Assembly (NCBI GenBank): GCA_021323555.1
Contig: JAJONP010000131.1
Span: 1 to 5,487, forward strand
DNA: 5,487 nucleotides
Source of the DNA: Gammaproteobacteria bacterium
GTDB lineage: Bacteria > Pseudomonadota > Gammaproteobacteria > DSM-16500
Direction: 5' to 3'
Shown: positions 5,464-5,487 of the stretch, piece by piece
Layout: the number at the start of each line of letters is the position of its first letter
Numbering within the stretch: the stretch's first letter is position 1
Notes under the pieces: generated by a model
Databases searched by the model: none
Told to the model about the DNA's origin: nothing
The model's input: only the letters and a program-made list of their open reading frames with translations
Translations under genes and position numbers: made by a program

Positions 5464-5487
5464 TTAAAGTCAAAATGATGCAATACA

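Noticed and set aside
5098..5478. A 126-residue plus-strand frame opposite the HU gene
   Set aside because: It is the antisense shadow of a clear HU-family gene; the lysine-rich minus-strand protein explains the lack of stops.

Overview
The window reads as an AT-rich gammaproteobacterial chromosome segment. FtsH and GlmM can be aligned almost end to end with their E. coli counterparts from memory. The order rlmE-ftsH-glmM is the core of the conserved enterobacterial/Legionellales cluster rlmE-ftsH-folP-glmM. The AT bias, the missing folP and an HU protein with a long basic N-terminal extension (a form I associate with Legionella/Coxiella-like and Xanthomonas-like bacteria) suggest a Legionellales-type host-associated gammaproteobacterium. 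That placement is inference; no rRNA or other decisive marker is present.

Layout. 1-462 is the 3' part of rlmE (23S rRNA 2'-O-methyltransferase), cut by the window edge. 463-658 is a spacer with a decayed REP-like palindrome whose right arm can pair with either of two partners. 659-2590 is ftsH (membrane AAA+ zinc protease, complete, GTG start). glmM (phosphoglucosamine mutase) follows at 2607-3962 without the usual folP between them. 4061-4717 holds a two-gene unit of unknown function: a tyrosine-rich exported protein and a small lipoprotein. Near-identical motifs of about 20 bp sit at the stop codon of glmM and at the stop codon of the lipoprotein gene, so this pair is bracketed by an imperfect direct repeat. 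4718-5060 is a 343-bp non-coding gap between convergent genes. It contains a likely bidirectional terminator and an unusually dense set of direct and inverted repeats. 5061-5450 on the minus strand is an HU-family nucleoid protein with a lysine-rich tail at its N-terminus.

How the genes fit together. rlmE, ftsH and glmM are housekeeping genes: ribosome maturation, membrane protein and LpxC/regulator turnover, and the first committed amino-sugar step toward peptidoglycan and LPS. The exported protein and lipoprotein form a probable small envelope operon (15-nt gap) that occupies the place where other housekeeping genes often follow glmM. I see no evidence of a defence system, CRISPR array, transposase, tRNA or rRNA gene. 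The least explained parts are the orphan envelope pair and the repeat-rich gap downstream of it.
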